From: Ferrovibrio sp046294345
GTDB lineage: Bacteria; Pseudomonadota; Alphaproteobacteria; Ferrovibrionales; Ferrovibrionaceae
Assembly: GCA_046294345.1 (NCBI GenBank)
Contig: JBKBJT010000015.1
Span: 14,054-78,053 of the forward strand
Reading direction: 5' to 3'
Length of the DNA stretch: 64,000 bases
The first letter of the stretch is position 1, and each line of letters opens with the position of its first letter. The position numbers were made by a program, and so were the translations under genes. Positions 26,747 through 36,350 of this stretch are shown here, piece after piece. The notes under the pieces were generated by a model. That model saw nothing but the letters and a program-made list of their open reading frames with translations. It searched no databases and had not been told where the DNA came from.

Positions 26747-27565
26747 AGGCAGCAGGTCGGCGAATTTGGCCTCGCGCTTCTGCTGGTTGGCCTGCATCTG
26801 CTCCATCAGGTCGATACTGAGGAACATGCCGGCCTGCCAGACCTGCATGTAGTTCAGGGCATCGGCCGTATCGTGATCGCGGGTGTAGTTCAGCATTTCT
26901 TTGCTGCCATGCACGGCCAGCGGCGATTTCGCGGCAATCGTCTTGGCGATCTCCAGCACGGCCGCCAGCATTTCGTCCTGCGTCGCATAGCTGGCGTTCA
27001 CCAGGCCGCAGCGGAACGCTTCGTCGGCGGCCATGCGGCGGCCGGTATAGGCGAGTTCACGCACCAACCCCGAAGGCATCAGGTGCGGCAGGCGCTGCAA
27101 AGTGCCGACATCGGCAGTCATGCCGATGTTGATCTCCTGGATGCAAAACCAGGCATCGTTCGTGCAATAGCGCATGTCGCAAGCCGAGATCAGGTCGACG
27201 CCACCGCCAATGCAGCCGCCCTGGATCGCCACCAGCACCGGCACGCGGCAGCGGTCGATCACGGCAAATGTTTCCTGCATCTCGGCCACCGTGCGGCGCA
27301 TCTGCTCGCCGACCCGGCCGCGGTCGCCCTGCATCATCTCGCCGGCGATATTGGCGAAGGCGGAAAGATCCAGCCCGCCGGTGAAATGCTTGCCCGTCGA
27401 CGAGATCACCACGGCGCGCACCTCGGGCCGGTCCTCGATCTCGGCAAAGACATCGACCATTTCCTGCCAGAACGGCAGCACCATGGCATTGGCCTTGTCG
27501 GGCCGGTTGAAGACGATGCGGGCGACATGGCTGTCGACCGAAAAATCGAAGGTTGCGTAGGCCAT
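26714..27565 (-). CDS. Enoyl-CoA hydratase/isomerase, dienoyl-CoA isomerase-like
   Basis: A 283-residue crotonase. The oxyanion-hole segment is AIQGGCIGGGVDLISACDMR, and the pattern CDMRYC, QEINIGMTADVGTLQRLP matches delta3,5-delta2,4-dienoyl-CoA isomerase (ECH1) with its acidic triad, so it probably rearranges odd-position double bonds of unsaturated acyl-CoAs. GGGAGG precedes the ATG at 27563-27565. The last ten or so codons (NKRLVRRRLK) are encoded by AT-rich DNA belonging to the insert, so the native C-terminus seems to have been replaced. Confidence 0.87.
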   Translation of the reverse strand: MAYATFDFSVDSHVARIVFNRPDKANAMVLPFWQEMVDVFAEIEDRPEVRAVVISSTGKHFTGGLDLSAFANIAGEMMQGDRGRVGEQMRRTVAEMQETFAVIDRCRVPVLVAIQGGCIGGGVDLISACDMRYCTNDAWFCIQEINIGMTADVGTLQRLPHLMPSGLVRELAYTGRRMAADEAFRCGLVNASYATQDEMLAAVLEIAKTIAAKSPLAVHGSKEMLNYTRDHDTADALNYMQVWQAGMFLSIDLMEQMQANQQKREAKFADLLPNKRLVRRRLK

Positions 27566-27653
27566 CGTTCCTCCCAATCGCCCTGCCGTTACGGCAGGGC
27601 TGGTCTGCGCTCTGCGGCGCGGCTAGAGTCGGGAAAAGATTTACGGAGGAACC

Positions 27654-28520
27654 ATGCCGATTGTCTATGACGAACTGCTGCGCCTCGACATTCCCGAACG
27701 CGAATTCGCCTACAGCGAACGCGACACCATGCTCTACGCGCTCAGCGTCGGCATGGGGCATGACCCGATGGATGCCGACGAACTGCCCTTCGTGTTCGAA
27801 AAGGGCCTGCGCGCCCTGCCCAGCCTGGCCACGGTGATCGCCTGGGACGACAGCTGGACGCCGAAAACCGGCATCAACTACGTGATGGTGGTGCATGGCG
27901 AGCAGCGCGTGACCGTGCACAAGCCGCTGCCGCCCAGTGGCCGGATCAAGGCCAAGGTGCGCATCAGGGACGTGTTCGACAAGGGTGCCGGCAAGGGTGC
28001 CGTCATGCTGGCAGAAAACACCCTGAGCGATGCGCAGAACGGCGAGAAGCTGGTCACGCTGCTGTCCACCGTGTTCGCGCGCGGCGATGGCGGCTTCGGC
28101 GGCCCGGCCCGTGCGCCGGGCGACGGCCCGCCGGCGCCGCATACGATTCCCGACCGCCAGCCCGATGCGGGAGTGACGGCAAAAACCCAGCCGAACCAGG
28201 CGCTGTTCTATCGCTTATGCGGCGACCGCAATCCGCTGCATGCCGATCCGGCCTTTGCCAAGGCGGCCGGCTTTCCGCGCCCGATCCTGCATGGCCTGTG
28301 CACCTATGGCCATGCCGTGCGCGCCGTGGTGAAAGCCGTCTGCGACCATGATCCGGCCAGGATCGCCCATATCGAGGCGCGTTTCACCGCGCCGGTTTTC
28401 CCGGGCGAGACGATCCACACGGAAATCTGGCGCGACGGCAACATCGTGTCGTTCCGCGCCCGCCTGATGGAGCGCGACGTGGTGGTGCTGGATCACGGCA
28501 AGGTAGAATTGCGCGGCTAG
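27654..28520 (+). CDS. MaoC-family dehydratase (enoyl-CoA hydratase 2 type)
   Basis: A 288-residue double-hotdog protein like peroxisomal MFE-2 hydratase 2. The C-terminal hotdog has the hydratase-2 motif YRLCGDRNPLHADPAFAKAAG followed by RPILHGLCTYGHA; the catalytic Asp and His are present. It would hydrate trans-2-enoyl-CoA to the (R)-3-hydroxyacyl-CoA. A GGAGGA site lies just before the ATG at 27654. It is divergent from the crotonase gene, 88 bases apart, suggesting shared control. Confidence 0.9.
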   Translation: MPIVYDELLRLDIPEREFAYSERDTMLYALSVGMGHDPMDADELPFVFEKGLRALPSLATVIAWDDSWTPKTGINYVMVVHGEQRVTVHKPLPPSGRIKAKVRIRDVFDKGAGKGAVMLAENTLSDAQNGEKLVTLLSTVFARGDGGFGGPARAPGDGPPAPHTIPDRQPDAGVTAKTQPNQALFYRLCGDRNPLHADPAFAKAAGFPRPILHGLCTYGHAVRAVVKAVCDHDPARIAHIEARFTAPVFPGETIHTEIWRDGNIVSFRARLMERDVVVLDHGKVELRG

Positions 28521-28521
28521 G

Positions 28522-30237
28522 TCAGCGGCGCTTCAGCCTGATTTCGGCCGGGTTCCGGTGCGGGCCCGGATCGTCATCGAGGCGCAGCGGCTCTAGCCTG
28601 GGATCGGGTTCCGGCCGGCCGAACAGATAGCCCTGGCCGTAATCGATGCCGAAATCGAGCAGCAGGCGCGCCTGGTCCTCGGTTTCGACCATTTCAGCCA
28701 CCGTGCCGATGCCGAGTTCCTTGCACAGCCAGACCATGCCCTTGAGGATAGCGCGGTCGCGATCCTGCCCCTGGGTCTGCAGCGCCTTCACATAGGCGCC
28801 GTCGATCTTCACGTAATCGATCTCCAGTGCCTGCAGATAGGGGAACGAGGCGGCACCGGCGCCGAAATCGTCGAGACAGACGAAATGGCCATCCTCGCGC
28901 AGCTGCCGCACGGCATTGGCGGCATGCACCATATTGGTGATCTGGGTCGATTCCGTGATCTCGAAGATCAGTTGCCGGCGCAGGCTGGGGTCGACGGCCA
29001 GGATTTCGCGCAACGCGGCCATGAAGACAGAGCTTTCCAGGCTGTGGCCGGAGAGATTGACCGCCACGTCGATGGTCTCGCCCTGGCGGCGTCGTTCGGC
29101 CAGCATGTCGACCACGCGCTGCACCACGGCCAGATCGAATTCGCCGATCATGTGCACGCCTTCGGCCAGGCGGATCGTCTCGAAGGGCGAACCGCCATCC
29201 TCGAAGCGAGACAATGCCTCATAGTGATGCAGGGTGCGGGTGTCGAGCCGCACGATGGGCTGGAAGACGAGCTGGAACTGCCGGCTGGACACCGCCGAGC
29301 GCAGGGCACGCACCCGCGACACCGTTTTCTGCAGTAGCGCTTTCAGGCTGTCTTCGGTGCTATGCAGGGTGGCGAAACTGGCGGCGCCTTCATTGGCGAA
29401 ACGCTCGACGGCAAAGGCCATGGCACTGGCGGCATCCTCGTCGCTCATGCCTCTGGCCTGCAAGTCGAGCGTCGCGCTGCGGACGCCCAGCGCGTCGGAC
29501 GCCTTGGCAGCCTCTGTATTGCTCTGCCTGATCAGGCTGCGCACCTGCTCGGCCACCATGTCCTGATCCAGCGGCGCGGCATGCAGGATGCCGTATTTCT
29601 CCGGGTCGATACGGCCGGCCGTATCGCCGCCGATGGATTTGGCGCGGATCAGCGCGCCGACATCCCCCATCAGCACCTGGCTGTCTTCCGGCGGCAGGTT
29701 TTCGACCAGTTCTTTCAGACCGACTATTTCCACCAGGGTGAGCTTGACCTCGGATCCCAGGTCGCGGGCCAGTTTCAAACGGTCGCCGGCGCGGGTTTCG
29801 AAATCCTCGGTTGTCAGCAGGCCGGTCTGGTAATCGCGCTTGTTCTGTAGCGCTGCCTCGGCCTGGGGCAACCGGGCATTCGACAGCGTCAGGTAATACC
29901 GTCCCTCCTGCCGCGGCAGGCAGCAGCCGCCCAGCACGCAAAGCGCGCCGGGCTTGCCTTCCAGGTTCAGCAGGTGGATCGTGACCGGCTCGATCCGTGC
30001 ACCGATGGTCAGCCCGGCCAACAGGTTGAGCACAAAATGGCGGTCGGCTTCCTCGATCAGGGTGGCGAAATTCTGCCCCACCAGGGTGGCGCTGTCGCAA
30101 CCGGCGATCAGCCGCGCCGCGCCGGTGGCAAAGATGATCTGGCCGTCGGCGGCCACCTCTAGCATCAGGTCGGCAGCGGAGAAGGCGAAAGCGACAAACC
30201 GGTCGCGTTCCGCCCGCATATCCTTGGCGCCGCCCAT
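28522..30237 (-). CDS. EAL-domain cyclic-di-GMP phosphodiesterase with PAS-like and degenerate GGDEF regions
   Basis: A 571-residue cytoplasmic protein. Residues 15-125 look PAS-like (LMLEVAADGQIIFATGAARLIAG). Residues 140-280 align with a GGDEF fold but lack a GGDEF signature (GRIDPEKYGILHA in that place). The EAL domain (about 310-555) keeps HHYEALSRFED, VAVNLSGHSL, FEITEST, CLDDFGAGAASF, VKIDGAYV, EMVETEDQA and YGQGYLFG, so the metal and catalytic residues look complete and the enzyme should hydrolyse c-di-GMP. The ATG at 30235-30237 starts the fold. It ends one base from the MaoC gene stop. Confidence 0.88.
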   Translation of the reverse strand: MGGAKDMRAERDRFVAFAFSAADLMLEVAADGQIIFATGAARLIAGCDSATLVGQNFATLIEEADRHFVLNLLAGLTIGARIEPVTIHLLNLEGKPGALCVLGGCCLPRQEGRYYLTLSNARLPQAEAALQNKRDYQTGLLTTEDFETRAGDRLKLARDLGSEVKLTLVEIVGLKELVENLPPEDSQVLMGDVGALIRAKSIGGDTAGRIDPEKYGILHAAPLDQDMVAEQVRSLIRQSNTEAAKASDALGVRSATLDLQARGMSDEDAASAMAFAVERFANEGAASFATLHSTEDSLKALLQKTVSRVRALRSAVSSRQFQLVFQPIVRLDTRTLHHYEALSRFEDGGSPFETIRLAEGVHMIGEFDLAVVQRVVDMLAERRRQGETIDVAVNLSGHSLESSVFMAALREILAVDPSLRRQLIFEITESTQITNMVHAANAVRQLREDGHFVCLDDFGAGAASFPYLQALEIDYVKIDGAYVKALQTQGQDRDRAILKGMVWLCKELGIGTVAEMVETEDQARLLLDFGIDYGQGYLFGRPEPDPRLEPLRLDDDPGPHRNPAEIRLKRR

Positions 30238-30439
30238 TCTGGCCTCATCGGGGATTGGAAACTTTGTTATCAAGTGTGCCAGCCGCCGCGCCCGGACGCA
30301 ACCCGGCGGGTGCCGCCCGACCCTCCCGGATGAACCCAATTCGCTTGACGCAGCGCCACGTTGCGCCGGAGCCGGCCGGTTCCTAGAATGGGTCCGTCTC
30401 CGGCCCGCAATGGTCGGCCCGAAGTCTAGGGGGAGCATA

Positions 30440-32137
30440 ATGAGCGCACCGTTCTGGGAAAAATCCTATCCGGCCGGGGTAACCTGGGCACAGAATTTCC
30501 AGGCCAGGCCGATCTGGACCCTGCTGGACGACGCCGTCGCGCGCTTCGCGCCGCGGCCCTGCCTGGATTTCATGGGCAAGGGGTACACCTACGCCGCCGT
30601 CTCCGACCTGGTCGACCGCGCCGCCAAGGGCTTCCAGCAGCTCGGCGTCGGCCCGGGTGTGCATGTCGGCCTGTTCCTGCCCAATACGCCGCATTACGTG
30701 ATCTGCTTCTTCGCCATCCTGAAGGCCGGTGGCCGGGTGGTGAATTACAGCCCGCTCGATGCCGAGCGCGAACTGCGCTACAAGATCGAGGATAGCCAGA
30801 CTGACATCATCGTGACGCTGGACCTCAAGGCGCTGTATCCCAACATCGCCAAGATGATCGGCACCACGCGGCTGAAGAAGGTGGTGGTCTGCCGCCTGCC
30901 CGATGTGCTGCCCTTCCCCAAGAACCTGCTGTTCCCGCTGGCCAAGGGCAAGGAAATCGCCGCCGTTCCGAAGGACGACAAGCATATCCGCTTCGCTGAC
31001 CTGATCGCCAATGACGGCCGCTACACCCCGCATCCGGTGAAGGACCCGGCCGAGGAGGTGGCGATCCTGCAATATACCGGCGGCACCACCGGCCAGCCCA
31101 AGGGCGCCATGCTCACCCATGGCAACATCACGGCCACCGTGCACATGTACGCCAGCTGGACCGGCAACCTGAACCTGCTGGATGACGGCAAGGAACGCGT
31201 GCTGATGGTCCTGCCGATGTTCCACATCTATGGCCTGAGCGCGGTGCTGCTGCGCATGCTGACCATCGGTGCGGAATTCATCATGCATCCGCGCTTTGAC
31301 CTGAAGGCGGTGATCGAGGATCTGCACAAGAAGAAGATCTCGATCTTCCCCGGTGTGCCCACGATGTATGCCGCCATCGTCAACCTGGCGAACCTGAAGG
31401 ATTACGACCTTTCGGGGCTGAAATTCTGCGCGTCCGGCGGCGCCCCGCTGCCGGTCGAGGTGCAGGACAGGTTCGAGAATGCCACCGGCTGCAAGATGAT
31501 CGAGGGCTGGGGCATGACGGAGACCTCGCCGGCCGGCACCCAGACGGTCTATGGCGGCGTGCGCAAACGCGGGTCCTGCGGCCTGCCGCTGCCGGGCGTC
31601 ACCATCGAGATCGTCGATGTCGACGATCCGCTGAAGGTGCTGGGCGTGAAGGAAACCGGCGAGATCTGCATCACCGGCCCGAACGTGATGAAGGGCTACT
31701 GGAACAAGCCCGAGGCGACGGCGGAAGCCTTCGCCGGCGGCCGCTTCCACACCGGCGACGTGGGCTATATCGACGAGGATGGCTATATCTTCATCGTCGA
31801 CCGCAAGAAGGACATGATCCTGTCGGGCGGCTTCAACGTCTATCCGCGCAACATCGAGGAAGCGATCTACGAGCATCCCGCCGTCGAGGAATGCACAGTG
31901 ATCGGCATCCCCGACCAGTATCGCGGCCAGTCGGCCAAGGCCTTCATCAAGCTGAAGGCCGGCGCGAAACCCTTCACCTTCGAAGAACTGCGCGACTTCC
32001 TGAAGGACAAGCTGGGCAAGCACGAGATGCCCGTAGCGATGGATATCCGCGACGCTCTGCCCAAGACCCTGATCGGCAAGCTTTCGAAAAAGGAGCTGGT
32101 CGAGGAAGAGAAGAAGAAGGCCGGCGGCGGCGAATAA
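30440..32137 (+). CDS. Long-chain acyl-CoA ligase (FadD type)
   Basis: A 565-residue ANL-superfamily ligase that activates fatty acids with ATP and CoA. The P-loop is LQYTGGTTGQPKGAMLTH, the adenine-binding motif EGWGMTETSP, and the C-terminal hinge DRKKDMILSGGFNVYP with the catalytic Lys region LIGKLSKKEL. GGGGGAG lies 6 bases before the ATG. It supplies substrates for the dehydrogenases and hydratases around it. A strong terminator follows. It is divergent from the EAL gene. Confidence 0.93.
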   Translation: MSAPFWEKSYPAGVTWAQNFQARPIWTLLDDAVARFAPRPCLDFMGKGYTYAAVSDLVDRAAKGFQQLGVGPGVHVGLFLPNTPHYVICFFAILKAGGRVVNYSPLDAERELRYKIEDSQTDIIVTLDLKALYPNIAKMIGTTRLKKVVVCRLPDVLPFPKNLLFPLAKGKEIAAVPKDDKHIRFADLIANDGRYTPHPVKDPAEEVAILQYTGGTTGQPKGAMLTHGNITATVHMYASWTGNLNLLDDGKERVLMVLPMFHIYGLSAVLLRMLTIGAEFIMHPRFDLKAVIEDLHKKKISIFPGVPTMYAAIVNLANLKDYDLSGLKFCASGGAPLPVEVQDRFENATGCKMIEGWGMTETSPAGTQTVYGGVRKRGSCGLPLPGVTIEIVDVDDPLKVLGVKETGEICITGPNVMKGYWNKPEATAEAFAGGRFHTGDVGYIDEDGYIFIVDRKKDMILSGGFNVYPRNIEEAIYEHPAVEECTVIGIPDQYRGQSAKAFIKLKAGAKPFTFEELRDFLKDKLGKHEMPVAMDIRDALPKTLIGKLSKKELVEEEKKKAGGGE

Positions 32138-32154
32138 GCCCAGGCCACAACAAC

Positions 32155-32185
32155 AAAAAGCCCCGGTGCGAGCCGGGGCTTTTTT
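32155..32185. terminator. Rho-independent terminator after the acyl-CoA ligase, probably bidirectional
   Basis: GCCCCGG (32160-32166), loop TGCGAG, CCGGGGC (32173-32179), then six T; an A run precedes the stem, so it can serve the convergent DapA-family gene too. Confidence 0.9.
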
Positions 32186-32206
32186 ATTGGCGCCAGGCCA
32201 GCGCGG

Positions 32207-33148
32207 CTATTCGGCCGCCTGGGCCTTGGCTTGGCCCGAATCCCAGTCTTTCAGAGCCTGCGCTACCGGCTTCACCCTGGCGCGCTGCTCAGGCCCCAGC
32301 ACGCTCATCAGCGGCAGCATCGGCCCCATATCGGCAATGCCGGCCAGCGTGACCGCGTCATGCAGGGTGCGGATCGGGCTGATGCCGTCGCGCAGATCTT
32401 CCAGCGGCAGATAGGCCTCGCGCAACCGCTCGGCCTCGGCCATATCGCCCCGGCGCAGGGCGGCCAGCATCGCCATCGAGCCGCGCGGTGCCACGCAGAC
32501 CGAGCCGGAGGTGAAGCTGCGCAGGCCGAATTTCTGGAAATGCACGATCGCCGGCCGCTCGCCGATGCCGCTGATCACCAGCGCCGGATCAACATGGTCG
32601 AGCAGGCGCTTCAAATACTCGTCCTGTGCCGGATCGGCTCGCACGGTGCCGTATTTCACGGCGCAGACAAGGCCCTCGCGCATCAGCCGGCCGGCCGATT
32701 CCGGGGCGATGTAGTTCTCGGCCTTGATATAGAGGATCACCGGCTTGCCCATAGTGACTGCGGCGCGCCGCAGGCCGACTTCCACGCCCTCGGGGGTGGC
32801 CGGGAAGGTCTGCGGCAGGGCCATGGCGGCGGGCACCTTGGAACCGCGCAGGATCTTGGCCTGGTCGATCAGCTTGCCGTAATCGGGACCGAAGGATGGG
32901 ATCAGCCAGGTATCGGGCCCGACCGCGTCGATCAGGAAATCCAGGATCTCGGCATATTCGCCGACCGAGACGTTGTAGAAGTTGGCGTTGCCGCCATACA
33001 TCAGGCTACGCACCCCGCCGGCCTCGAGATAGCCGATCAGTTGCCGATTCGCCTCCTCGTTCAGGGTCAGGTCGGAGTAACGGGCCAGTGGCGGCACCGC
33101 CAGAACGGAGGCAGACAGGTCGGCGGCGGTCACGGGCGTTGTTTTCAT
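32207..33148 (-). CDS. Dihydrodipicolinate synthase (DapA) family lyase
   Basis: A 313-residue class I aldolase/lyase of the DapA/NanA family. The Schiff-base Lys is in LVCAVKYGTVRADP, and YGGNANFYNVS occupies the place of the GTTGE motif, so it is not a true DapA for lysine synthesis. The natural substrate is a 2-oxo acid that cannot be named. No paired transporter or dehydrogenase is adjacent. It is divergent from the TPR-methyltransferase gene, 73 bases apart. Confidence 0.82.
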   Translation of the reverse strand: MKTTPVTAADLSASVLAVPPLARYSDLTLNEEANRQLIGYLEAGGVRSLMYGGNANFYNVSVGEYAEILDFLIDAVGPDTWLIPSFGPDYGKLIDQAKILRGSKVPAAMALPQTFPATPEGVEVGLRRAAVTMGKPVILYIKAENYIAPESAGRLMREGLVCAVKYGTVRADPAQDEYLKRLLDHVDPALVISGIGERPAIVHFQKFGLRSFTSGSVCVAPRGSMAMLAALRRGDMAEAERLREAYLPLEDLRDGISPIRTLHDAVTLAGIADMGPMLPLMSVLGPEQRARVKPVAQALKDWDSGQAKAQAAE

Positions 33149-33221
33149 TATGTTTGCTCCAGCGGGGCGTTCCTCTTAATGTGGGAGAGTAATCCGTCCT
33201 CAGCCCCTGCTGCAAAGCGAA

Positions 33222-35342
33222 ATGTCACTCCCAAACCCCGATGAAATAGCGGCAAAGGCACATCTGCTGCCCATGCTGCGGGCGGCGATCCGCGCAATCG
33301 AAACGGAGCGGTTCGACCAGGCCGAGGGCTTTCTGGACAGCATCCTCAAGCAGGAGCCCGACTTCGCCGACGCCCTGCATCTGAAGGGATACATCGCCTT
33401 CCAGCGCGGCGCGCTGGATACGGCGCGCCGGCTGGTCGAGCAGGCCATCGCCAAGGATTTCCATTTCGAGGATTATCACGTCACCCTGGGGCATATCCTG
33501 CTGGCCCTCGGCGACCGCGAAGGCGCCAAGAACAGCTTCGGCGCGGCCATCGCGCTCAATCCGAAATACAACGAGGCCTATATCGGCCTGGCCCATATCT
33601 TTCTGGCCGAAGACAGCGTGGACTCCGCGATCGGCGCGCTGGCCACTGCCCGGAGTTCCAGTGCCAAACATCCCGAAACCAACTACATGCTGGGCTATGC
33701 CCTGATGATCAAGGGCGATGCCAAGCAGGCCATCCGCTTTTTCGGCTTAGCCCACAAGCTGGCGCCAGACATAGTGCGCTACAAGGTCGGCCTGGCCCGC
33801 TCGCTGCGCGATGTACGGCTGAAGCAGCCCAATCCGGAACTGGTGGCCAGCGTGCTGCCCCTGCTGGGCGAGCCGGGCATCGAACCGCGCGACCTGGCGC
33901 CACTGATCGAAAGCGCGATCTGCCTGGACCCGGTTTTCCTCGCGCTGAACCCGATTGACGCCATGCCGGGCGAAGCAATCGCCACCGCCCTGGCCCAGCC
34001 TGCCTGTCCCGACATCCTGCGGATTACCGCGCTGCCTGCCTGGCTGAAATACGGCCTCGTCAGCCACCCCAAGCTGGAACGACGGCTCACGGCGTTGCGG
34101 CGCGGCCTGCTGGCCATGGCCTTCCACTCCCCCGAGGCATTGCCGCGATACGAATCCCTACTCTGCCTGATGGCGATCCGCGGCTTCCAGGCGGAATACA
34201 TCGACCGGATTTCTAAAGACGAAACCGCCGCGCTGACTGAACTGGCGGCAAGGCTGGAAGCGCAGTCGCCCGCCGATAGCCCGACCCTGTTCGCGGTATA
34301 TGCGTGCTACCGGCCGCTTTACCAGCGCCACGATGTCGAGCGCCTGGCTTCTGCCTCATGGCCGGGCGCCTATGCCGACCTGAAACGCATCCAGATCGAC
34401 GAACCGCTGGCCGAACGGCGCATCACCGCCACCATCCCGGCCTTGACGCCGATCGAGGATCAGACCAGCCAGGCCGTGCGGGAGATGTATGAGGAAAGCC
34501 CCTTCCCGCGCTGGCATCAGCCGATCCTGGGCACGCCGCAGACGGTGAGCGGCCGGCTGCGGACCGCCCTGCCGCTGCAGCAGATACCGGCGGAGGAGCA
34601 TCTCAATCCCGATATCCTCGTGGCCGGCTGCGGGACGGGCCTGCATGCCATCCTGGCCGCGACCAGCTATGCCTTCTCGAAGATCCTCGCCATCGACTTG
34701 AGTCGCACCAGCCTGTCCTATGCCATCCGCAAGGCGACCGAGATCGGCATCGGCAACGTGGAATTCGCCCAGGCGGATATCCTGAAGCTCGGCAGCATCC
34801 CGCGCCGCTTCGACGTGATCGAAAGCTTCGGCGTGCTGCATCACCTGCGCGACCCGGCCGCCGGGCTGGCGCAACTGGTTGCCCTGCTGAAACCCGGCGG
34901 TTACATGATGCTGGGCCTTTACAGCGAGATCGGCCGCCGCGACGTGGTGAAGGCGCGCGAACTGATCGCCCGGCTTGGCCTGGACGACAGCCCGGAAGAA
35001 GTGCGGGAATTCCGCCGCATCCTACCCAAGCAGGATCCTGAACTAGCCGCGAGACTGAGCGCCTCCAGCGCCTATTACGCGCTCAGCGACCTGCGCGACC
35101 TGGTGTTCCACCGCCAGGAGCATCGTTACACGCCGCAGCAATTGCGCCAGCTCATCAATGGTGCCGGACTGGAATTCCTCGGCTTCGAGTTTTCCGCGCC
35201 GAAAGCCCTGTCGGGATATCGCGCGCGCTTCCCCGACGACCCCACGGCCACGAACCTCGATTACTGGGCCGAGGTGGAACGTGAAAATCCCGACCTGTTC
35301 GCCAATTGCTACCGCTTCTGGGTCCGCCGCAAGACAGATTGA
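33222..35342 (+). CDS. TPR-repeat protein fused to a class I SAM methyltransferase
   Basis: A 706-residue protein. Residues 15-200 are tetratricopeptide repeats (ALHLKGYIAFQRGALDTARR and following units). Residues 230-440 are helical and unassigned. A conserved YEESPFPRWHQP box (about 423-434) precedes the methyltransferase domain with motif I VAGCGTG at residue 467, acidic IDLS, and FGVLHHLRDPAAGLAQLVALL. The C-terminal 100 residues are extra. This TPR-methyltransferase architecture is frequent in Alphaproteobacteria; the methyl acceptor is unknown, perhaps a protein bound by the TPRs. Confidence 0.85.
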   Translation: MSLPNPDEIAAKAHLLPMLRAAIRAIETERFDQAEGFLDSILKQEPDFADALHLKGYIAFQRGALDTARRLVEQAIAKDFHFEDYHVTLGHILLALGDREGAKNSFGAAIALNPKYNEAYIGLAHIFLAEDSVDSAIGALATARSSSAKHPETNYMLGYALMIKGDAKQAIRFFGLAHKLAPDIVRYKVGLARSLRDVRLKQPNPELVASVLPLLGEPGIEPRDLAPLIESAICLDPVFLALNPIDAMPGEAIATALAQPACPDILRITALPAWLKYGLVSHPKLERRLTALRRGLLAMAFHSPEALPRYESLLCLMAIRGFQAEYIDRISKDETAALTELAARLEAQSPADSPTLFAVYACYRPLYQRHDVERLASASWPGAYADLKRIQIDEPLAERRITATIPALTPIEDQTSQAVREMYEESPFPRWHQPILGTPQTVSGRLRTALPLQQIPAEEHLNPDILVAGCGTGLHAILAATSYAFSKILAIDLSRTSLSYAIRKATEIGIGNVEFAQADILKLGSIPRRFDVIESFGVLHHLRDPAAGLAQLVALLKPGGYMMLGLYSEIGRRDVVKARELIARLGLDDSPEEVREFRRILPKQDPELAARLSASSAYYALSDLRDLVFHRQEHRYTPQQLRQLINGAGLEFLGFEFSAPKALSGYRARFPDDPTATNLDYWAEVERENPDLFANCYRFWVRRKTD

Positions 35343-36128
35343 TCAGACGCGCCCCAGATGGCTTCGGAAGCGCCGCGCCAGATCGCGGGTCGCCTTGGCC
35401 AGTAGCCCCTGGTCGACACCGACAGCGACAAACATGAAGCCGGCATCCAGGTAACGCCGCGCGTCATCCTCGTTCGGCGCCAGAATGCCGCAGGGTTTCC
35501 CGGCCGCCTGGCAGAGCTGCAGCCCTCGCATGATGGCGGCCTGCGCATCGGGATGGGCACTGTTGCCCAGATGGCCCAGATCGGCTGACAAGTCGGCCGG
35601 GCCGATGAAGATGCCATCCACGCCATCGACCTTGGCAATCTCGGGGATGCGGTTCAGCGCGGCACCTGTTTCCACCTGCACGATCACGCCGATCTCGCTG
35701 TCGGCGTGGGCATGATAATCCTGCACCAGGCCGTAACGATTGGCGCGCTGCGAGCCGGATACGCCGCGGATGCCGCGCGGCGGATATCGCGTGGCCGCCA
35801 CCGCGCGGCGGGCCTCCTCTGCATCCTGCACGAAGGGCAGGATCAGGTTGGGCGAGCCGATATCGAGAAACCGCTTGATCAGCACGGCATCGTTCCAGGC
35901 CGGACGAACCACGGGGCTGGCGGTGTTGGCATCGATCTGCATGGCCTGCAACTGCTGCAGGATCATTGGCACTTCATTCGGGGAATGTTCGGTATCCAGA
36001 ACCACCCAGTCGAAACCGGCGGTGGCAACGATCTCGGCCACGATGTTGCTGCACAGGGATGCCCATAATCCGATCTGCGGGCGGCCTTCTTTCAATGCAT
36101 GTTTGAAGGCATTGACGGGCAATTTCAT
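35343..36128 (-). CDS. HpcH/HpaI family aldolase
   Basis: A 261-residue class II aldolase. The N-terminal GLWASLCSNIVAEIVATAGFDWVVLDTEHSP, metal-binding Glu in VIVQVETGAALNRIPEIA and Asp in GIFIGPADLSADLGHLG are typical of 4-hydroxy-2-oxo-heptanedioate aldolase relatives (HpaI/GarL), which cleave 4-hydroxy-2-oxo acids to pyruvate and an aldehyde. The in vivo substrate is not clear as no aromatic meta-cleavage genes are near. The ATG at 36126-36128 is chosen. It starts immediately next to the convergent methyltransferase stop. Confidence 0.88.
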   Translation of the reverse strand: MKLPVNAFKHALKEGRPQIGLWASLCSNIVAEIVATAGFDWVVLDTEHSPNEVPMILQQLQAMQIDANTASPVVRPAWNDAVLIKRFLDIGSPNLILPFVQDAEEARRAVAATRYPPRGIRGVSGSQRANRYGLVQDYHAHADSEIGVIVQVETGAALNRIPEIAKVDGVDGIFIGPADLSADLGHLGNSAHPDAQAAIMRGLQLCQAAGKPCGILAPNEDDARRYLDAGFMFVAVGVDQGLLAKATRDLARRFRSHLGRV

Positions 36129-36350
36129 GGCAACGATACCTTTCGGGATTCTGCCGGTGCAGCAAGACCGGCGGTGCGGGATCACAGTCCTGTCTTACGG
36201 CCTGTTTTATGGAACTCATTGGACGGACTGCTATACATCAGCCAATAAATTATGGCGACGCAAGCAGAATATGACTGCCTTCCCGGCCTTTGATTTGATA
36301 AAAAAGACGCAAGGCAACCCACCGTCGGCGCGCTGATCAGAGGAGGCACC

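Noticed and set aside
32207..33148. Genuine dapA (lysine synthesis)
   Set aside because: The GTTGE substrate motif is replaced by YGGNANFYN, and no other lysine genes are near.
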